A DNA stretch of 64,000 nt from Podocnemis expansa (GCA_007922195.1 ML682059.1:15215303-15279302); one strand, 5' to 3'; counted from the first letter of the stretch, positions 32,204 to 44,236 are shown. Notes: generated from the sequence alone by a model not told the origin. Numbers and translations are program-made.

Positions 32204-33591
32204 TATTCCTGAGGGAATTCTGCACCAAAAAGAATTAAAAATTCTGCGCACAATATTTTAAAATTCTGCAAAATTCTGAATATTTAATTTGTCAAAATAG
32301 TACAGTATACTCACACCAGTTTCATAGTACCTGTCAGTACATATGTTGGTAACTAAACAGACAACAAATGTGATTCCTCTAGTGGAGAGTTAAAGAAATC
32401 CCTATGACCACACCATTCCTGTTTCTCTGTTATGCTTTTGTTGAGTGGCTCAGTCTGGGTGGGTGTGTTCACACAGCAGTCTTATTTTGAAACAACAGAG
32501 GTTGTTTCAAAATAAGAAAGGCCACGTTCACACGATGCACCGTTGTTTTGAAACAATGGGTTCCGTTGTTTTGAAACAACGGCGTTGTTTCGAAACAACT
32601 TAAACCCCATGTGGGGATGAAACAATGTTGTTTCAAAACAACGGTGACTCGTTTTGAAATAACTGTTGTCTGAACTTGCTATTTCACTTTGAGCTTTTTT
32701 CCTTAATTCGAATTAACAAACTGTTAATTCGAATTAACTTATTTCGAAATAAGGTGTTATTTTGATACAAGTTGTTTTGAAACAACTTGTATCGAAATAA
32801 CCCGCTGTGTGTGAACGTAGCCAGTTTGTCTAATGGGTCAGGTGGGCACATCTAGGAAGAAAACTCTTCCCTTCTGTGTTTTAGTTGATTGTTGTTTTAT
32901 ACTGTGCTCTCATAGAGTTACTACATAGATGCTCCCCAATAGATGACCTAGCTGGAGAAAGGAGGAGCTGGAGCTGGAGGTGTGCAGTTGAAGGGTGATA
33001 GATGCTGGTATTTGGGGAGTGCTGTAGGGATTTTTGTAGATACTGGGAGGAGGCATTAAGGGATTCTTGAGGGGGATTTGGAGGTGCTGTAGTGGTCCAT
33101 GTGTATTTCGGGGGTGGGATTTGGAGGGTTCTGGAGGGGGCTATGCAGGCCTTCTTGGCTCTGACATCAGGAGATCTCCATCCCAGAGCTCGAGAGAACC
33201 AGACACTCACACTCCTATGCCATCAAAGTTCAGTTGCAAGACCAAATAACACCCCCGTCACCCTGAGCCCAGGAAATCAGAGGGAGAAACAGCCTGATGC
33301 TGACGAGACTGGTGTTGTATAGAGTTTCCTCCATACTAGGAGAAATATGGAGTATGGACATTCAGAAACTATTGCTGCCAGGAACCCTTCAGCTACCTCT
33401 CCCCTTTCCTCCATGGTAGTAGTATATTTTATTTGTGAACTTGGGTGTTGGGGTCTGCTGAATCTAGTGGATCCTAGTGGCAGTCAGTAGCTCTGCAGCA
33501 CCAATTTGGTGGAAAAAAAAATAAATTCTGCACTAAAAATTAACTTTGCACAAACTGCATTGTTCAGTGGCACAAGATTCTCCCAGGAATA
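32204..33591. mobile_element. TIR DNA transposon fossil (1388 bp) with GCATAT duplication
   Basis: The left end TATTCCTGAGGGAATTCTGC and right end (reversed) TATTCCTGGGAGAATCTTGT are inverted repeats. Identical GCATAT hexamers sit directly outside (32198-32203 and 33592-33597). Inner bases near both ends are rich in AAAATTCTGCA-type words. A foldback MITE is inserted at 32461-32822. No transposase remains. The superfamily is uncertain; hAT with a shortened duplication is one option. Confidence 0.65.
32461..32822. mobile_element. Foldback MITE, GTTCACAC-ended TTTCGAAA class (362 bp)
   Basis: Ends are GGGTGTGTTCACACAG and GTGTGTGAACGTAGCC. The body holds GTTTCGAAAC, GTTTTGAAAC and TATTTCGAAATAAG palindromes. 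The double palindrome TTAATTCGAATTAACAA / TGTTAATTCGAATTAA is at 32703-32738. A duplication is only partly visible (GGT left, AGT right). Confidence 0.82.
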
Positions 33592-33597
33592 GCATAT

Positions 33598-35790
33598 GCA
33601 TGAACTATATATGAACTGTGGCACTTAAGATGATGGAATTTATGTAAGTCAAAATGTGTAGTATAGACATATGACATGTAACCTGCAAATTATTCTTAGA
33701 TGAAATTAGCAAAGTAAAGAACAAATAATTTGAATGGCCTTCTAAAAAATATCTGTAGAAAAGATTTGTCTATTTTTTATAAGAAAAAAACATGATAATG
33801 GGGTTTTTACAAGTTTATTATCCCGACACTAAAAAGAAATGTAAATTTTCAATTTGATAGTGGTTGATGAATTATTTGTTTTGCAAATGTTTCATACTAA
33901 TCCAACAATTTTCTAATTCAAGACAAGAGATCTTTATCTGTAGACATCAAATATGTTTTATTGTGAATATCTGCATCATGGATAATTTTTGCCAGCATAT
34001 TGTTCATTCACTCATTTCAATAAATCAGCTACACAAATATCAAGAGGAAAGTATGCCTGAGACTTTCGAAAACTAGTTACTGTACTAACATGCCAAGGCA
34101 TGAGACCATGTTATGGGCTCTGCTGTGCATTCCTCAGAGGTGTTAATGACTTTAAGCCTGTCAAGAATGTCTCGAGTTTGTATTGTAGAGACAAGTCACT
34201 AGTTTAATAAAAACATGTAACATTTCCTACAGGTGAGCTCAAGTGATCAAAGGATATAATGGAGCTTTTGTTGCATTCAAAGAACGTGTTATAGAGTTTA
34301 ACCTTTGCTGTTGATGTTATGTCACTTTTGAATTCTAACAGCCCTTTCTAGAGAGGATTATGTTGTTTGAAGTTTTGTGGGTCTTTATTTAGAACTTGCC
34401 TCCAGAAACCAGAGAAAGTGTGAAAAAATGTGCTATAAAGCATTACAATGGTTCTTCACATAACAATGTCTAGGAGACAAGCATAAAAGTTATGGCAAAA
34501 GAATCCAGGCAAGCAGGATTAAATAATATTACTTCCTTTAAGATCAATATACATATTTTGGAATTAACCGGTTTTTTTAAAAGAGCATAGCCAGCCATTT
34601 AGGATCTTGACACTGAGATATTCTTTCAATATATTAAAAAGTCCTAAAAATTTATAACAGTTGAGGATGTTTTCACAGCTTTGCAGTTTCTGTTAATATT
34701 TTGTTCTGCTTTTCTTTACCTCAAGAAAAACAAAAATTGCACACACCATACATTTTGACTGAAACTAGGAAGAGAAGCAAAGCCCATCTATTACACAAAT
34801 AAAGCAAACCTACCGAAGGGTAATGAAGAAATGACTTGTAAGCCAATTTAGGCATAATACTGGTTGAGATCAGGAAAAGTATGCAGAAACAGTGAACAGA
34901 AGTGACAGATGGAAAGCTTCAGTGGGTGCTTTTCCTTTGAGATGATGTGAGAGTTTTAGCCTGGCAGTCAAGGATTAAACATGGAGCTTTTTGGAGTTAT
35001 TACAAATTAACTGATCCACTCAGGCTGAGTTTGCTAATATGTCTCTATGTACTAGCATAAAATGGTTCAGTCTGTCTCTTAGGACCAGCTACTTTGGCAA
35101 GGGGGAAAGGCAGGTCATTGCATTTCACAATCCCTAATACTGTATTCCAGGAAAAGGAGAAGTTGTGGGAGAGCTCGAAAATGATATTTACCTTTTGAAG
35201 TGATGAAATCAGCAAGTCTAATTTACTATGTATATGCTGAAATGGAGCAGATCACCAGTGAAGATTTGATAGTGGATGAGTTGAGAGCAGGTTTCTGGAT
35301 TGCACTCTCTGATAGTAGATGCAGGAGAGTAAAGTGGTACAAAGGCATTACACATCTCATTCCCAAGAAGAACTTCCATATTGTAAACTATATGATGGGA
35401 GCAAGAAACCAAACCATTCCATAAGTCCAGGTAAAAACACATGGAAGCATGTTTAAATGTGCAGACTGATTCACCCTCTCAATAGTGTATCCCCTCAGTG
35501 GACATCTTGCTTATTCTCCAAGCACCAACGTAGAGTTAGGGTTGGAAGCAATGCAGTCAACGGTGACTGGAGCAGCAGGAGAGAGGGGCATGCAGGTGTT
35601 CTTTGTCTTTTTGTTTTGCTCCTTCAGTAACAGTCCTTTCCGCTTGTTCCTCTTTCTACTTTCCTGTGCTCCATTTGGATTGAAGAGAAAAAATATCCTC
35701 TGATAATTGTTTGACAGGTGTTAGGCTGGGATGGCTCTGCTTCTTGTTATTTTTAACTATGATCTTCAGGGGTCCGGAAGCTCTTATTTA
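33598..35790. other. Unassigned AT-rich sequence
   Basis: No gene or repeat could be supported. Confidence 0.5.
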
Positions 35791-35795
35791 CGTGT

Positions 35796-36570
35796 TGGTG
35801 TGTAACCCAAGTGCTTAAAAAGGAACAGTCTCTTTTAGGGCTCTCTTTTGGCTGGGTTACATTGCTGGGCCGATTTAGCTACCCAGAAACCAGAGGCTTC
35901 TGGAATTAGGGTGTGGTAGCATATCGAGCATGCTCCACAAGTTTCTATTGTTGTGCTGGAGTTGCATACCTGGGAGAAGCCCAAGAGTAGCAGCTGGGGG
36001 AGGAATGGCCGCAGAGAGCTGCTGAGTCCATGTGCTCAGTGATTGACTGAAGTTGCTGAGCCAGGAGTAGATTGCAGGATGTTTTCTCCCTGCTTTGGAC
36101 TATTTTTCAGGGGATTTTTCTCTTGTGGGACTGAGAGCTGGGTAATCAGTAAACAGACTGCTTGGTGCTGGTTGCACGGGAGGAAGAAAGGACAGCCTGG
36201 CATCCCCCTGAAGATTCCTGAAGCCAGAGAAGAGGATTGCTGCTTCTGTCTGCATTCAAGCCTCAAGGACTTGAGCAAAGACTGCAATTGAGATAATGGT
36301 GACTCCACCTGAACTTTGGGACTCTTGGGTTTCTTGCTATTTTGTTTAAATTCATTATGTTTTCTTAGGTAAGGTTTGCTTAGTTAATAGAGTTTATTAT
36401 GTTTCATCTGACTAGTATTTTGTTGTGGGATGGGAACTCTGAGCAATGTTTACTGTGAGTCCTGTACAGACTGGATCCTGGCTCTCCAGCTTCTTTCTGC
36501 AGGGATTTACCTTTGTTCGGCGCTGGCGAGGGGCAAGTGAATGAATTCTAGCCCACTATAGAAGGTTACA
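35796..36570 (+). mobile_element. Solo LTR (775 bp) with perfect 5-bp duplication
   Basis: It begins TGGTGTGTAACCC and ends AGAAGGTTACA, with TG...CA ends and a short GTAACC/GGTTAC inverted repeat. CGTGT flanks both sides exactly (35791-35795 and 36571-36575). No retroviral genes are attached, so it is a solo LTR left by recombination. The orientation is a guess, from a TTAAAAAGG box near 35815. The class (ERV or Ty3-like) cannot be told from the LTR alone. Confidence 0.75.
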
Positions 36571-36634
36571 CGTGTAGCGCCCACCGCAGGTAGGCCTTGC
36601 TGTTTGGTTGGAGCTTCAGGGTGTTAGTAATAAA

Positions 36635-37079
36635 GGGTATGTCCACACATCTCTCTTATTTCTAAATAACACTGTTTATTTCAAAATAAAAGAGATTAGG
36701 TCCACACGATGTATTCTTATTTCAAAATGATGGGCTCCGTTATTTCAAAATAAGAGCCATCATTTCGAAACAGCTTAAACCCCATTCGTTTTGAAACGGC
36801 TGTTATTTCCAAATGGTTATTTCAAAATAACGCTGTTTGGATGTTTTGTTTCGAAACAACAACATTGTTTCAAAACAACTATTTTGAAACAACATGTCCA
36901 AATGGCCTTATTTCAAAATAACCATTTTGAAATAACAGCTTTTGATAGCAGGGTTTCCCTTAATTCGAATTAACATTTTCTTAATTCGAATTAACTTATT
37001 TTGAAATAAGGACTTTATTTCAAAATAACTCATTTCAAAATACTTATTTTGAAATAACGATGTGTGTGTGGACATAGCC
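36635..37079. mobile_element. Foldback MITE, TTTCGAAA class (445 bp)
   Basis: Ends are GGGTATGTCCACACAT and GTGTGTGTGGACATAGCC. AAA flanks both ends (36632-36634 and 37080-37082). The body is TTATTTCAAAATAA-type palindromes, mostly with decayed CpG. The double palindrome lies at 36960-36994. Confidence 0.85.
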
Positions 37080-37082
37080 AAA

Positions 37083-38002
37083 TTATGATAAATACATAGT
37101 CTATGGGTGTATCTACATAGCATAACAGTGTACACCAGAGGAGCATGAATTCCATTGTGTACCAAAGTGTTATGCTCTAACTGACCCTTGTACATCCTGC
37201 AGCTGCACACTAAAATACCCTATTGTGCATTAATTTTAATGCACAGAAAAAAACTTTTAAGTGATGGTTCCATGGCCTACATAGCTCAGTGAGCATGCAA
37301 CATACTGGCATACTTGACAGATCCATATGGAGAAGAGCAATATGATATGAATAAATAGTACGAATAGTCGACTTTCAAGTTCAGCGTAGCACATACTTTG
37401 TAATCTATTGCTGGAAGATTTTGTGCTGTTTATAAAATTATATTTATGTTACAAATATGTAAAAGCTAATTAAATACATTTATAGGCAAATGTTAAAAAA
37501 ATAGGCAATCAGACTACAGTAGTTCCTTTTTATACTTAGTGTTGTTAGAGAAATGATCAGAAAAAACATTTAATTTGTATTGGATTTCTTTGCTTTAGAT
37601 TGCCAAGATAAATCGTAGAGAATGCATTCCATATCATGAGTAGTTCAACTAATTTTTAAACAATAATAAGACACAAACATAAGCCTGAGGGGCAAGAGAG
37701 CTGAACGAGGAAGAAAAATGAATAATAAATGCCTTGCTATGGAATCTCATTGTATGGGTTGTTTCTATGTGCAAGCTGAGCCCTACTTAGGGCAATATAT
37801 AGTTTCAGAAAGGTTCAATACAGGTAAAAGGGAACTAGAGTATTAAGTAATAATATATTCCTGTAGTTTTTTTTTCTTTTCTCCCAAACCTGTCAAGCTG
37901 AGGACTTCAGGCATGTAGATCTGCTCCAAACCATGGATTTAAATTAGAACTAATTAGTCTCCCCTCATATATTAAATAATTACCAAATCATTACTGATTC
38001 TC
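37083..38002. other. Unassigned AT-rich sequence
   Basis: No gene or repeat supported. Confidence 0.5.
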
Positions 38003-38005
38003 TAA

Positions 38006-38105
38006 GGGTATGTCCATGGGGCTTTTCCCTTATTTTGAATGGACTAAAAACAAGTAGTTTTGAAATAACTTATTTTGAAACAAGGCCCTGTGTGTGGACA
38101 TATCC
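38006..38105. mobile_element. Minimal foldback MITE (100 bp)
   Basis: It starts GGGTATGTCCATGG and ends GTGTGTGGACATATCC, with only two or three TTTTGAAAT-type words between. The flanks are TAA and TAC, so the duplication is imperfect. It is about the size the 5257-5719 copy had before its CR1 insertion. Confidence 0.7.
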
Positions 38106-38695
38106 TACGTGATTATGAAATAGACATTAGAGTTTATTTGTAACTCTTATGCCTAGGCCCCAATAAAGTGCAAATACTGGGCTAGACTCACCCCTGTTGG
38201 TTCAGGGAGGTATAGACTGCAGGGAAAACATGACATGAAACTCTGTTGTGGGCTGTAAGTATCCTGTTGATTGAAACTGAAGCAGGATGTGCTAAATCAT
38301 AGTACAAGATAAGGGACAATATATCCAAATAAAGGAACCTTTTTTTCTTTTTCAAGACCTAATTTCATATGTGATTGAGAAGTATTCTGCTTCCCAAAAT
38401 TTACCTGTGGGGAATAGTTTTCTCCTCTCTGTGAGATCAGTCTGCAAGTGAGGGGGCATTTACAGTAGATTTTCCTCTGTGAGAGAAGTCTCTTGGGAGG
38501 GGCATTTTCAGGTCATACAGATAGATCAGAATTAGAAGGGTTGACTATGGGGTTTTTTGGGTGTTTTTTGAGCTCAGGGAGTTGTCTTTCCCTCAAGGGC
38601 AGGCTTTATGCCTGGGACAAAGTTAAGGATTGTTTCTTACATTCTTAGACTAGAAAAAAGGGCCTGTAGAGTTGAAAGAATTGGGAAGAAAACTC
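38106..38695. other. Unassigned sequence
   Basis: Nothing recognisable. Confidence 0.45.
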
Positions 38696-38698
38696 TGG

Positions 38699-39538
38699 GG
38701 CTACATCTACACTGGCAAGTTGGTTCTAATTAAGGAGGCTTAATTGGAACTATTGACCTGTCTACATCAGGCTTTCATTAGTTCAGACTAAGGAATTCCT
38801 TAGTTCGAGCTAATGAACAGAGTTCAAATTAGTAACTACTGCGGGTTAGTTCAAACTAAGTGCTAAGTTCTAGTGTTAGTTTGAACCAAGTACAGTGAAG
38901 ACGAGGACTAACACTTAGTTCAAACTTAATGGCTATGTCTACACATGCATTGTTATTTTGAAATAAGGATTTCAAAATGAGTTATTTTGAAATAAAATCC
39001 TTATTTTGAAATAAGTTAATTCGAATTAACAAAATGTTAATTCGAATTAAGGGAAAGCCTGCAATCCAAACGGCTGTTATTTCGGAAGGGATATTTGGAA
39101 ATAAAGCCGTTTGGACCTGTTCTTTCGAAACAGCTCTTTTGAAACAACAGGTCTACACAGTGTTGTTTTGAAAGAACAGCTTTATTTCGATATATCCCTT
39201 CCGAAATAACAGCAATTTCGGGGGGGGGGCAGGTTTTACTTTTTTGAAATGACGATTCTTATTTCGAAAGGACGAGGTCCGTCCTTTCGAAATAAGAAAA
39301 CGTCATGTAGACCTAATTTCTTTTATTTCGAAATAACGAGTGTTATTTTGAAATAAAAGTGTTGTGTAGACGTGCCCAATAAGTTCAAACTAAGGGCAGT
39401 TAGTTTGAATTAACAAAGTGGACTAGTTCAAACTCATGTTAGTTTGGACTAGTCCACATTAATTAATTTGTTCTAACAAGGTCAAGGTTAGTTCAAACTA
39501 ACACGTTTGAACTAGCTTTTCCTAATGTAGACATAGCC
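38699..39538. mobile_element. Foldback MITE, TTAGTTCGAACTAA class, interrupted
   Basis: Ends are GGCTACATCTACACTGG and AATGTAGACATAGCC. A perfect TGG duplication lies at 38696-38698 and 39539-39541. The arms hold TTAGTTCAAACTAA words. It is interrupted by another foldback element (38931-39377); without it the host would be about 390 bp, like 28652-29055. Confidence 0.85.
38931..39377. mobile_element. Foldback MITE, TTTCGAAA class (447 bp), nested in another foldback
   Basis: Ends are GGCTATGTCTACACATGC and GTTGTGTAGACGTGCCC, with a perfect 3-bp AAT duplication (38928-38930 and 39378-39380) in the host arm. The double palindrome is at 39015-39050. The arms also include CTTTCGAAATAAG and GGACGAGGTCCGTCCTTTCG words. 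Many CpG centres are intact, so it is young relative to its host. Confidence 0.9.
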
Positions 39539-39541
39539 TGG

Positions 39542-41762
39542 GACTGTGCTTGGCATGTAGATATTGCCACCATTTGGTTATCAACCCAGCATGAGACTAG
39601 AAGATGAAATTGTTTCACTTCCTCAGTTTTCTTCAGTAGTGGTGGGACATCAAGGAGACGTGACAGATCTATAAAGATTTTCTAGTCCACCAGCTGCTTT
39701 TTCCCTTTGTCTTTCACCAGTGCTTTCCAAGTAACAACATGAGATGCTGTTGTTGCAGTTTATGTTGCCCTCTTTAGAAAGAACAGACAGCTGTGTGCCC
39801 TTGGAAGGAAAGTAGTATATGTTTGCCATATGATCATGTTAACAATTTAATCAACAAGGTATTGGAAAAAATCCCAAAGTTTATTAATGAACAATATTTT
39901 AACTTGTGACTGAAACCATAAGTGTAATAACCATTTTGAGTTAAATTTATTCATCACCATAAATGTATAAAAATTATGAATTTATTCTGAATATCTTATA
40001 TGCATTACATAATCTTTTGAAGAAACCTGTGTGAGGTTTGATGTTATTTCACTATCATGTTTCACTGAATTTTAGCAAATTTTGAGGCGTGCTTACTTTT
40101 TCCTTTGAGTATTGAAATGGACTTTCTCCAGGGTGGAATGTGGAGAAGTTACAGGAGTCTTAGGGTAGTCAGTCATATCAGTGTGCTGATACCAAATTCA
40201 AGGGAAGTTATATGCACTGGAAAGAAACCATAGGATTTAGTCCTATGTATACAGTGACCTGCACATATCAATTGAGGGCTTTTTTTTTTTTCTGTTTTAT
40301 CACTGTTTGGTAACAGTTATAATCAGGTTTATTAATGTAAGCTCAAAAAAGAAGTCTGAAACTGCAAGGGGTGGTGAGTCAAACCCATTCATTACAGTGG
40401 GCCCGTTGAAAATTTAGGAGGTCCTCAGTGGAAAAATACTACAGAAATGAATAGTAAATGCTAAGCTTTTAACCATCTTATAGTATTTTAAAAAGAACAG
40501 TATCCTTAGAATTCAATGGGATGGTTCATAATCTGTACAACCCAACCGATTTAATCTCTTCTAAACTTTATGGGTGAAATCCTGGCCTGACTTAAGTCAA
40601 TTTAAGTTCATGCTATGCGACTTCTCCACAAGGCTTTAGTGAATGCCATAGAGATTATTTGCCGATTTGGCTATGCTGGGTAGCTATGCACAGGTATGGT
40701 ACATATGTATGCATGTATGAAACATTAGAATGCATGCAGTTTCAAATAAGGGGTCAAGGGAAATAAAGATCTTGATGCTGCCATTCACAAAACTTACTCT
40801 TTTGTATTTTCTGACATCTGAAGCATGCTTTGATTGTATAAACTCTTGTATTTTTTCCCAGATCATCTATTTAAAGGTTTCTGTACATAAAATGTGTAAC
40901 TGTTGACAAGTGATATTATGGATGACATTATAAAAAGTAATTAGGATGAAATTTAATAAAGCAGCCCAACACGAAGAAAAGAAATCTAGAATATTTGTTT
41001 CACAGTTCGGGACAACTGCACTTGCATTCACATCTCTTTGGCAGAGGCCCACAACTCTCTGTCTGGGTGAATTCCCCAGCAATAGAGACTGCCTAACATG
41101 ATCTAGTTTTCCTTCTCTTCAGATGCTATTAGCAATAATGCTTGTCCATAGAAATAAGTTACTCCACAGCTTTTCTTTTGCAAATACATTTATTCATAAG
41201 ATGAAATAATTACAGACAGAATATATTAAAAAGAACTTATATGCATGCTAATAACCTTAGCAGAGATCATGCCAACTGCATTCTGGGATGTATGATCAGT
41301 CCTCCAAGCTGCATCACGGGTTTTTTCTGTGGTTACAAGTTAACTGGTTTGGCTCAAACACACCCAGGAATCTTATTCACACCTTATACAATTTGGGCCT
41401 CTGATCTTGGTCATATGTAGCAAATGATTAGTACAATAAGGTCTCCTTAGGGTGAAGCCTCAAAAGCTCTTGCGTAACTGTAGGGGGTACATTGTTTCAA
41501 ATACTGTGAAACTTGTAACACTTCTGAGGGTTTATATTAGTCATATTCCCATCTAGAAGCATTACATGCAATCTCAGAATAACACACAAACATTTTCATT
41601 TTAATACAATGAACTCCAAATATATTTAAACTTAATAGAGTAATGTTTGTCTAGGAAATTAATATACTGTCACAGCTTGGTTTAGGCCCTATTTCTTTTA
41701 CTTTCCATGAATTCAAGTTCAAAGCTGAACAAATGTAGTCCTGTAAAGTTTAAGATGAAATA
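39542..41762. other. Unassigned AT-rich sequence
   Basis: No gene, RNA or repeat could be supported. Confidence 0.5.
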
Positions 41763-43345
41763 GAATCATAGGGTTAAAGGAGACCAAAAGGGTAAATTCT
41801 AGTCTAGCATGCATGCTAAGATGCAGGATTTGTTGCCTAAACCATTCAACACAGATGGTAATCTGTCCTCTTATTGAAAAAGCTCAAAAAGCTCCAATGA
41901 AGAAGCTTCCACACCTTCCCTAGTAAGTCTATTCCACTGATCTTATAGTTAGGAAGTTTTTCCTAAAATTTAATTTAAATCTGCTGTGATGTACTTTGAA
42001 TCCATTGTCTCCCATTGCCTCTGGTCCTGTCGTCTGTGACAGAAGAGAAAAACTTTTCTTTTGTATGGCAGTCATTCAAGTATTTGAATTCTGCTTTTAT
42101 ATCCCCACTTAATCTCTTCTTTCCTGAATTAAACATACCCAGTTCCTTCAGCTGTTGCTTGCATTCCATTTCTTTGACCATCTTTGACATTTACTTCTCG
42201 ATCCTTTCCAATTTCTACAGCCTTTCTATACACTGGTGACCAAAACAGGACACAGTATTTCAAGCGAGGCCTTGCTAGCACCAAGTAGACTGGTACTATC
42301 ACCTATTGTGTATTCTATGCTATGCTTCTGTTCATGCCACCTAAAATTGCCTTTCTTTTCTTTTTGTTGCAACGGGATCACATCGCTGACTGATGTTGAG
42401 GTTGCATCAACCACAACTCTCTGATCCTTTCAGCGGTGCTGCTGCCAAGCCAGTTTCCCCCATTTCATATTTATCCACTTTGTTTTTCTTCCCTAAATCT
42501 CAATCTTTGCATTTGTTTTTATTTAATTTCACTTTGTTGTTTATAGCCCAGGTCTTCAAATTATGACAATCCCTCTGAAGTTTAGCTGTATCTCTAAAGT
42601 ATTGGGAATCTCCAATTTGCTTTGTGTCATCTACAAACTTGATCAGTATTCTCTTTATATCTACATCCAGATTAATGAAGATGTTAAACAACACCAGACA
42701 CACAGTATATCACTGCATAATCCTACTTGAGACATCCCTCCACTCCAACAAAATTTCATTAATTAATTGTTTCATCATTCCATTCTTTGTTTGCAGTTGT
42801 TTATCCAATTATGAAGCCACTTAAAGGAAGTTATGCTGAGCCCACATTTCTCCAACTTACTTATCAGAATATCATATGGGACAACATCAAAAGCTATGCT
42901 GAAGTCCAGATATGTTATATCCAGAGGCATCGCTGGGACCTGGTACATGGAGCACATGCTCCGAGTCCTAGCGCCAGTGTCCTGAATGTCCAGGGCAGTC
43001 CTTGCCTCTCCTGGCTCCTTCTGAGGCCAGAGATCCAGGGCCCAGCTGCCGGTGGTGGCACCTGCTTCTCCCAGCTGAGTCCCCAGCCGAGAATTTAGGC
43101 CAGGCCACTTGCGGTGGCACCTGCCTCTCCCGTCCCCATCTCCATCCCCGGCCGGGGATCCAGGGCCAGGCAGGCGGCAGCAGGAGCCCGAGGCTGGATT
43201 AGGCCCTGGCAGAGAATCAGTCCCGTGGCCAGGGGCCAGGGCCCATGCCCGTGCCCCAGGTCTTTCCCCGAGACAGCAATGCTCCTGATTATATCCACTG
43301 CATTCTCTTTATTTACCAACTCAGTTATTGTGATTTAGACTAACA
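41763..43345 (-). mobile_element. CR1-type LINE, decayed, interrupted by hAT element
   Basis: Read on the minus strand, CR1 reverse-transcriptase sequence is recognisable in order. It includes TYLDFSIAFDVVPYDILISKL (palm, near 42900), LIKFVDDTKQIGDS (the DD catalytic box near 42640), WAINNKVKLNKNKCK and a C-terminal region near 42190-41980 (KAEFKYLNDCHTKEKFFSSVTD). It ends at an ATTCTATG-like tail at 41763-41775. Several stops and frameshifts are present. The hAT element at 42922-43287 is inserted with an 8-bp duplication. Confidence 0.8.
42922..43287. mobile_element. GC-rich non-autonomous hAT element, copy 3 (366 bp)
   Basis: It starts CAGAGGCATCGCTGG and ends ACAGCAATGCTCCTG, good inverted repeats. 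The duplication is GTTATATC (42914-42921) / ATTATATC (43288-43295), one mismatch, and CR1 continues on both sides. The interior is GC-rich (GGCGGCAGCAGGAGCCCGAGG) with repeated GGTGGCACCTGC phrases and no transposase. Confidence 0.85.
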
Positions 43346-43726
43346 TTCATTCTGTGAACAGCTATTATTCTATTTTCTGGGTAATACACATTTAAATGGA
43401 AGGATTAGGTCTACACAGATTATCCCCAGCCACCAAAAGAGCCTACATGGTATTCACCATCAAATTGGGGTTAAATGGGTTGTTAAAGCTTGCTTCTGCT
43501 AGATCTTGGTTGGAGAGTCATACAAACATTGTAACAAAATTGCTAAAAATCAAACACATTCCGCACCATATAATACTTCCGGGCATTAAACTACATTAAA
43601 CGGAGACATTACTAACCAAAAATATACAGTTTCTTCTTAGCAGCAATGTAATTCATCCCTAATGTACAAATGTTTTCATTCTATTTCTGTTCAGAGAAAT
43701 AACTTAATGGGAAGGTGATATGTTTC
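43346..43726. other. Unassigned sequence
   Basis: Nothing recognisable between the CR1 and the Penelope-like copy. Confidence 0.4.
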
Positions 43727-44236
43727 AGAGGGGTACCCAAATTAATCTGTATATAGCAAAAATGACAAAAGTCCTGTGGCACTTTAAAGACTAACACATT
43801 TCTTCAGGAATAAGATTTCATGGGCTGCAACCCACTTCATCAGATGCATGAAGTGGAAACTGCAGTTAGGAGGTGTGTATACACTTGCAAGGGAGAAAAA
43901 CACTATAATGGGGAGGGAAAGCGCTAACAAAGTCAATTCAGTTAGGGAAGATGAGGCCCATATACTCCAGTTGATTAGAAGGTGAGAATGTGTGACCAGA
44001 GACAATTACTTTTTGTAATGAGATAACCATTCAAAGTCCCTATTCAGACCCACTCTGATTGTGTCAATTTTGCAGATGAGTTCCAGCCCTTCAGTTTCAC
44101 TCTGAAGTCTGTTTTTGAAGTTCTTTTGTTGATGTATGGCAATGTAGTCTGCTACAGAATGTACAGGGAGATTTGAAGTGGTCTCCTACTGATTTATGGC
44201 TGTTACCATTTCTGATATCTGATTTGTGTCATAGTC
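43727..44236 (-). mobile_element. Penelope-like retroelement 3' end with coding tail
   Basis: This is the longest copy of the tail family. On the minus strand a coding remnant (about 44217-44010) reads HQQKNFKNRLQSETEG, ELICKIDTIRVGLNRDFEW, LSHYKK, then a stop, followed by about 280 bases of 3' sequence ending TACCCCTCTGAAA at 43727. The pattern LI-K-T--GLN-DF----HY resembles the end of GIY-YIG endonuclease domains of Penelope-like elements. That link is from motif memory and is moderate. A short upstream stop shows decay. Confidence 0.55.
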
